Assembly: GCF_015277775.1 (NCBI RefSeq)
Contig: NZ_CP063849.1
Location: 3,968,001-4,032,000 of the forward strand
Direction of reading: 5' to 3'
From: Paludibaculum fermentans
GTDB taxonomy: Bacteria > Acidobacteriota > Terriglobia > Bryobacterales > Bryobacteraceae
Length of the DNA: 64,000 bases
The notes beneath the pieces were generated by a model that searched no databases, was not told the DNA's origin, and saw only the letters and a program-made list of their open reading frames with translations. The position numbers and the translations under genes are program-made. Shown here piece by piece: positions 59,639 to 64,000 of the stretch; positions within the stretch are counted from its first letter, which is position 1, and each line of letters opens with the position of its first letter.

Positions 59639-60574
59639 ATGTATAAGATCGCCGCTGGTATCGCCCTGTTCACCTCTCTGCTAGTGCCCGCATTTGGCCA
59701 GAAAGGAAAGAGCCCCCTGGTGGGCCGATGGGATTTCAATATCACCACTCCGGGAGGTTCGCGCGCCGCCTGGCTGGGCGTCACGGAGAAGGATGGAAAG
59801 CTGGACGTCTGGTATCAACCTACCGGCGGAAACGTCTATCAGTTGAAGGAATTCAAAGCGGATGGAGCGCACCTGAGCGCCACGATCTCAGCCGCCGCGG
59901 CCAACCGGCCCGCGGTCATGTGGGAACTCGACGCCGCCGGCGACAAGCTGTCCGGCGTGCAGAAGCGCGGCGACGCCAGCACTCCGCTCGCCGGCGTGCG
60001 CGCACCTGAACTGAAGCGCGCCGAGCCGAAGAAGTGGAGCAAGCCCGAGGCACTGTTCAATGGCAAGAACCTCGACGGCTGGGAGCCGATGGGTAACCCG
60101 GCGACCAGCCACTGGACCGTCAAGGACGGCCTGTTGGTGAACGAAGACCACGGCGCCAATCTCAAGTCGGTCCGCAAGTTCGACGACCTGAAGTTGCACT
60201 TCGAGGTAAACTGCCCCGACCACGCCAACAGCGGCTTCTACCTCCGCGGCCGTTATGAAGTCCAGATCGAATCCGAACCGCTCAGCGCAAACCCGGTGGA
60301 GCGCCGCATCGGCTCCATCTATGGCCGCATCGCGCCCAAGACGGAACTGCCTCGCAAACCGGGCGAATGGGACACCTTCGACGTGACACTCGTAGGCCGC
60401 ACCGTCACCATCGTGCGGAACGGCGTCACCACCATCGATCATCAGGAGATCGAGGGGATCACCGGCGGCGCGCTGGACGCGAATGAAGGCGAACCCGGTC
60501 CGTTCTACATCCAGGGCGACCACACCGGCGGCCTGAAGTTCCGCAACATCACAGTCGCCGTCCCCAGCCGCTAG
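59639..60574 (+). CDS. DUF1080 (3-keto-disaccharide hydrolase-like) protein
   Basis: The protein has 311 residues with a signal peptide (MYKIAAGIALFTSLLVPAFG). An N-terminal beta domain (about 25-125) precedes the DUF1080 domain (about 135-310: EALFNGKNLDGWEPMG, SHWTVKDGLLVNEDHG, NSGFYLRGRYEVQI, EWDTFDVTLVGRTVTIVRNG), a lectin-like jelly roll now linked to hydrolysis of 3-keto-disaccharides in Bacteroides. TAATAC 9 bases before the ATG suggests a nearly leaderless transcript. It is probably periplasmic and acts on sugars together with Gfo/Idh-type enzymes such as the one at 4585. Confidence 0.85.
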   Translation: MYKIAAGIALFTSLLVPAFGQKGKSPLVGRWDFNITTPGGSRAAWLGVTEKDGKLDVWYQPTGGNVYQLKEFKADGAHLSATISAAAANRPAVMWELDAAGDKLSGVQKRGDASTPLAGVRAPELKRAEPKKWSKPEALFNGKNLDGWEPMGNPATSHWTVKDGLLVNEDHGANLKSVRKFDDLKLHFEVNCPDHANSGFYLRGRYEVQIESEPLSANPVERRIGSIYGRIAPKTELPRKPGEWDTFDVTLVGRTVTIVRNGVTTIDHQEIEGITGGALDANEGEPGPFYIQGDHTGGLKFRNITVAVPSR

Positions 60575-60589
60575 ACCGGTTTTCCACCA

Positions 60590-60617
60590 CGGGCGGCCCT
60601 TGGGGGAGAGCCGCCCG
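60590..60617 (+). terminator. GC-rich stem-loop after the DUF1080 gene
   Basis: CGGGCGGC (60590-60597) and GCCGCCCG (60610-60617) form a perfect 8-bp stem around a 12-base loop, 15 bases past the stop codon. No T tract follows, so termination may be weak or factor-dependent. Confidence 0.45.
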
Positions 60618-60780
60618 CTTGCCCGCCTCATCCTTCCGCCGGGATTCCGGCAACCGCTCTCCATGCTATGGAGGCACGGCCACCGCAACCTGGCAGGAGA
60701 TGCCCGATCCGTGATAAGTTCGGGGCGTCCCACATCCGGCTGACCGCCTATATTTGCGAGCCGGCATCAGGAGCCCACCA

Positions 60781-62337
60781 ATGCAAGCCAAACTGAAGCG
60801 ATACGGTTCCGGAGCCATGGCGCTCGCCATCACGGTGCTGGCCGCCGGACTCGCCCCCGCACAGACCGCTTCTTCCGCCCTGGGCCAACTGGAGTCCAGC
60901 GCCGACATCGGCGTTACGCCCCAGAAAGGCAGCGCATCCTTCGATTCCGCCAGCGGGGAATACCGCATCACTGGGGGAGGCGCCAACATCTGGGCCGCGG
61001 AGGATGCCTTCCAATTCGCTTGGAAGCGTATGTCCGGCGACTTCAACTTTACAGCCGATGTGCGCTTCATCGGTACCGGCACGGTGGCCCACCGCAAGGC
61101 TGTGCTGATGGTCCGGCAGGACCTGACGGCCGGCTCGGCCTACGCCGATGTCGCACTGCATGGCGACGGACTCACGTCCCTCCAGTACCGTCCCCTGGCT
61201 GGCGCAACAACGCTGGAGGTTCGCTCTACCGTCACTGGGCCCGTGCGCATCCGCATTGAGCGCCGGGGCAACCGCTTCACCATGGCCGCGGGGAATCCAG
61301 GCGCTGACCTGACCCCCTCCGGCCCGGTCACCATGACGCTCACGGATCCCGTGTACGTCGGCCTCGGCGTCTGCTCGCACGATGCGAATATCCTCGAAAC
61401 CGCCGTCTTTTCGAATGTCCGTATCGAGCAGGTGCCGCGCTCACCCTCCTATCGCAGCAAGGTCACTATCTACGACCTCAAGAAGCGCTCCACCCAGGTC
61501 GTCTATCAGATGGACGGCATCATGGAAGCACCGAACTGGTCCCGCGACGGCAAGTTCCTGCTGGTCAATACGGGCGGCAGCCTCTATCGATTGCCGCTTG
61601 GCGTCTCCGGCGAACCGAAACTGGAGAAGATCGAACTGGGCCCGGGCGGCTATCGCTGCAACAACGACCACGACATCTCCAGGGACGGCAAACTCCTCGC
61701 GTTCTCGGCCTCCAGCACCGCCTCGCGCCAGTCGCAGGTCTACATGGCGCAAGCTGACGGCACAGGCGCGAAGCTGCTGACACCCGCTTCGCCAAGCTAC
61801 TTCCATGGTTGGTCGCCCGACTCGAAGTGGCTCGCCTTTGTAGGTCAGCGCGAGGGCAAGTACTCCTTATTCCGCGTGGCCGTCGAAGGTGGGCCCGAGC
61901 AACGCCTCACCTCCAAGGGCAACTATGATGACGGTCCGGAGTACTCGCCCGACGGGAATTGGATCTACTTCAACAGCAACCGATCCGGCAATTGGGACAT
62001 CTGGCGGATCCCCGCGGACGGTGGTGGTCCGGACGACGCCAAGGCGGAGCAGGTCACCAGGGACGAAGGCGAGGACTGGTTCCCCCACTTCTCGCCCGAC
62101 GGCAAGCAGATGCTCGTGTTCTCCTTCCCGAAAGGCACGGCAGGCCACAACGACCGCATGAAGGGCGTTGTCCTGCGGGTCATGAAGGCCCCGGGCCGGA
62201 AGCTGAAGCCTGCGAAGTTCAACAGGCTGCTCGAGTTCTTTGGAGGCCAGGGCACCATCAACGTGAACTCCTGGTCGCCAGACTCCAAGCGCTTCGCCTT
62301 CGTGCAGTACGAACCCATTGCGGCACCAGCACAGTAG
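60781..62337 (+). CDS. Secreted TolB-like beta-propeller protein with N-terminal lectin-like domain
   Basis: The protein has 518 residues from the ATG at 60781 (CAGGAG upstream); an in-frame start at 60754 would precede the signal peptide (MALAITVLAAGLAPAQ). A DUF1349-like jelly roll (about 45-215, with YRITGGGANIWAAEDAFQFAWK) precedes PD40 propeller blades (about 230-510: APNWSRDGKFL, YFHGWSPDSKWLAFVG, YSPDGNWIYFNSNRSG, HFSPDGKQMLVFSF). No enzyme motif is visible; binding of a polymer or peptide partner is likely. Confidence 0.82.
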   Translation: MQAKLKRYGSGAMALAITVLAAGLAPAQTASSALGQLESSADIGVTPQKGSASFDSASGEYRITGGGANIWAAEDAFQFAWKRMSGDFNFTADVRFIGTGTVAHRKAVLMVRQDLTAGSAYADVALHGDGLTSLQYRPLAGATTLEVRSTVTGPVRIRIERRGNRFTMAAGNPGADLTPSGPVTMTLTDPVYVGLGVCSHDANILETAVFSNVRIEQVPRSPSYRSKVTIYDLKKRSTQVVYQMDGIMEAPNWSRDGKFLLVNTGGSLYRLPLGVSGEPKLEKIELGPGGYRCNNDHDISRDGKLLAFSASSTASRQSQVYMAQADGTGAKLLTPASPSYFHGWSPDSKWLAFVGQREGKYSLFRVAVEGGPEQRLTSKGNYDDGPEYSPDGNWIYFNSNRSGNWDIWRIPADGGGPDDAKAEQVTRDEGEDWFPHFSPDGKQMLVFSFPKGTAGHNDRMKGVVLRVMKAPGRKLKPAKFNRLLEFFGGQGTINVNSWSPDSKRFAFVQYEPIAAPAQ

Positions 62338-62372
62338 CAGAAGCGGCGCCGGATCAGAACCAGGCCGGGCTG

Positions 62373-63470
62373 CTACAGCCGGCTCAAAGCGAACGAGTAC
62401 GCGCCGATCGCCGTAGCCTGGCTGGTGCCAAGCCTCGAAATACCGACGCCCGTGCGCTGCAGTCCGTCAAACCGTACGGTGCGCGTGCTGTGCGGCACCG
62501 TGAGTTCCCTGGTCTCGCCGCGCAGGAATTCCGCCCGTTGCCCCTCGTCTTCCAGATTGAAGGCACGGGGGATCAGGCGGCGGAACCGCTCGCCCGATGG
62601 CGCTGCGTACGTACCATTCATCTCGTCGACGATCGCAGGCAGGAACTGGCGATGCGCCCCGGCGATGCCGCCGCCAACCACGACCAGAGCGTCCATCAGC
62701 GTGATCGCCTCGGAGATCGCATCGCCGGCCACTTCGCCCATTCGCCGGAACGCCGCCTGCGCCGCCGCCTGATTCCCTGCCGCTTTACCTTCCGCGATCT
62801 CATAGATCACCTTCGGCTCCGGAGCATCCGCGAAGGCGATGCCGGAGCGCTCCGCGTACACCCTGCGCACCGCGCGAATCGCCGCGCCCTCTTCGGCGTT
62901 GATATCCCGTTCCAGCTTGTGCCGCAGCAGCCACACTTCACCCGCCACGGAGTTGTCGCCGGTGAACAGTTGCCCGTCGCGGACGATGCCTCCGCCGAAG
63001 CCAGTGCCCAGCGTGACGCCCAGCAGGTTGCGAAACCGCTTGGGGCTGCCTGCCTGCTCCAGCAAACCGTTGACATAGGGCAGAAACCCGCTCGTCGCCT
63101 CGCCATAGGCAAACAGGTCGCCGTCGTTGTTGATGAACGTGGGCAGACTGAAGGTGTCCTCCAGCATCGGGCCCAGCGCCACATTCTTGTAGGCGGGCAA
63201 ATTCCGGGGACCGACAATAATCCCGTTGAAGTAGTCGGCCGGGGCGGGAAACGCAAAACTGATGGCGACAGGCGGAGCGGGCGCAGCGGCCTGAACCCGC
63301 CGGAAGCCCTCCACCAGGGTATTCAGCGATCGCTCCAAATCATCTGCGCACGACGGCAGCGAGAAGCTCTCCACCACCGGTTGATTCGCCTGCATGGCGG
63401 AGAAGACAAAGTTCGTACCGCCGGCATCCAGCGTCATGACGACGCGGTTATCGTTCGAAGGATTGGACAT
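62373..63470 (-). CDS. ROK-family sugar kinase (glucokinase-like)
   Basis: The protein has 365 residues. The phosphate motif DAGGTNFVF near the start, the substrate-site NNDGDLFAYGEA, the GVTLGTGFGGGIV loop and the adenosine-motif VVVGGGIAG place it in the ROK/glucokinase superfamily. The canonical ROK zinc motif (GHxxxxxxxxxCxCGxxGCxE) is replaced by GEVWLLRHKLERDINAEEGAAIRA, so zinc is probably not bound. It follows the MFS transporter by 6 bases, which fits uptake and phosphorylation of the same hexose. Confidence 0.85.
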   Translation of the reverse strand: MSNPSNDNRVVMTLDAGGTNFVFSAMQANQPVVESFSLPSCADDLERSLNTLVEGFRRVQAAAPAPPVAISFAFPAPADYFNGIIVGPRNLPAYKNVALGPMLEDTFSLPTFINNDGDLFAYGEATSGFLPYVNGLLEQAGSPKRFRNLLGVTLGTGFGGGIVRDGQLFTGDNSVAGEVWLLRHKLERDINAEEGAAIRAVRRVYAERSGIAFADAPEPKVIYEIAEGKAAGNQAAAQAAFRRMGEVAGDAISEAITLMDALVVVGGGIAGAHRQFLPAIVDEMNGTYAAPSGERFRRLIPRAFNLEDEGQRAEFLRGETRELTVPHSTRTVRFDGLQRTGVGISRLGTSQATAIGAYSFALSRL

Positions 63471-63476
63471 GAGAGA

Positions 63477-64000
63477 TTACGCCTTTGCCGTCTTCAGGTT
63501 CATCAGCGCGGCCCACGTGATATAGAGCACGCACGCCAGGGGCACCAGGAAGCTCAACTGCACGGTGCTGCCATCGGCCACCAGGCCCGTCAGCGGCGGA
63601 ACGAACGCCGCGCCGACGATCGCCGTCACCATCAGGCCGGAAAGCTCATTCACGTGGCTCGGCATCGACTCAACTGCGATGGCAAACACGAGCGGGAAGA
63701 TATTCGCAAACCCGATGCCCGTAAGGAAGAAGCTGGCCACGGCGATGTTCTGATCCGGGATAAACAGCCCGAGAAGCCCGAGAATCGAGATCCCGCAGGT
63801 GACGAGAAAGAACTTGCGAGGCGACATCCAGTTCAGGATGACACCGCCCGAGAATCGGCCCACGGTCAGAGCCGTGAAGAACAAGCCGGTGCCCAGCAAT
63901 CCGACCTTGGCGATCTCGAGGCCAAACCGTTCCTTCAGAAACAAAGGAATGCCGGCGCTGACGCTGACCTCGGCCCCGACGTACACGAAGATCGCCCCCA
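63477..64000 (-). CDS. MFS sugar transporter (FucP/GluP-like), 5' end missing
   Basis: The frame is open to the window edge; about 173 C-terminal residues are present, corresponding to the second half of a 12-helix transporter. Five or six helices are visible, with VGRFSGGVILNWMSPRKFF at the intracellular loop, ILGLLGLFIP, GFANIFPLVFAIAVESMP and AIVGAAFVPPLTGLVAD. The GFANIFPL segment is typical of the FucP-type glucose/galactose/fucose proton symporters. The ROK kinase gene starts 6 bases downstream, and the two probably form a hexose uptake unit. Confidence 0.85.
   Translation of the reverse strand, partial: GAIFVYVGAEVSVSAGIPLFLKERFGLEIAKVGLLGTGLFFTALTVGRFSGGVILNWMSPRKFFLVTCGISILGLLGLFIPDQNIAVASFFLTGIGFANIFPLVFAIAVESMPSHVNELSGLMVTAIVGAAFVPPLTGLVADGSTVQLSFLVPLACVLYITWAALMNLKTAKA

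Overview
The window is high-GC bacterial DNA whose gene content points to the phylum Acidobacteriota, most likely the Bryobacterales/Solibacter group. The pointers are three very large Oar-like TonB-dependent receptors with a carboxypeptidase-regulatory domain, a duplicated orphan ABC permease of the acidobacterial ADOP type, many secreted esterases, glycosidases and TolB-like beta-propeller proteins, and Tat-type leaders on catabolic enzymes. This is inferred from family content; no rRNA or tRNA gene is present to confirm it.

Layout. Positions 1-3080 (minus) hold a TonB-dependent receptor followed by a truncated PepSY-TM protein, an iron-uptake-type pair. Positions 3318-7268 (plus) carry a galactonate-dehydratase-type enolase-superfamily enzyme, a Gfo/Idh/MocA oxidoreductase and an uncharacterised 472-residue protein. 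Positions 7298-20489 (minus) form one compact 14-gene respiratory operon in the order Rrf2/IscR-like regulator, ccoS-like, Rieske protein, cytochrome b, heptaheme cytochrome c, ccoN, ccoO, ccoQ-like, a two-helix membrane protein, an FAD/iron-sulfur oxidoreductase, a TauE/SafE-type membrane protein, ccoG, a 58-residue membrane protein and the copper ATPase ccoI. Genes overlap or are separated by only a few bases, so a quinol-cytochrome c reductase, a cytochrome wire, a cbb3 oxidase and its assembly factors appear to be made together.

Positions 20716-29281 are mixed accessory genes: DUF2809 protein, acetylxylan-esterase-like protein, alpha/beta hydrolase, DinB protein, CBM9-like protein, type-B carboxylesterase, and a secreted protein with two large internal repeats. 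Positions 29480-35316 are a divergent pair, a membrane-anchored winged-helix/beta-propeller protein and a 1140-residue TonB-dependent receptor, with a 12-bp direct repeat between them. Positions 35548-45385 hold a PIG-L deacetylase, a GH127-type glycosidase, an M81 (MlrC-like) peptidase, an alpha/beta hydrolase and an ADOP permease.

Positions 45861-53797 are the most unusual region: two zinc-ribbon membrane proteins, a membrane-anchored archaemetzincin-like metalloprotease, a 1028-residue membrane/coiled-coil protein with a possible nucleotidyltransferase-like C-terminal motif, and a third protein ending in the same GYF_2 plus zinc-ribbon module as the second. I do not recognise this combination as a described system.

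Positions 53843-59527 (minus) contain a glycine-zipper secreted protein and a TonB-receptor / cysteine-less sulfite-oxidase-fold protein / XRE-PBP regulator operon with a near-perfect palindrome just upstream. Positions 59639-64000 hold a DUF1080 protein, a lectin-like/TolB-like protein, a ROK sugar kinase and the start-truncated end of an MFS sugar transporter. No CRISPR array, insertion sequence, phage integrase, tRNA or rRNA gene was seen.
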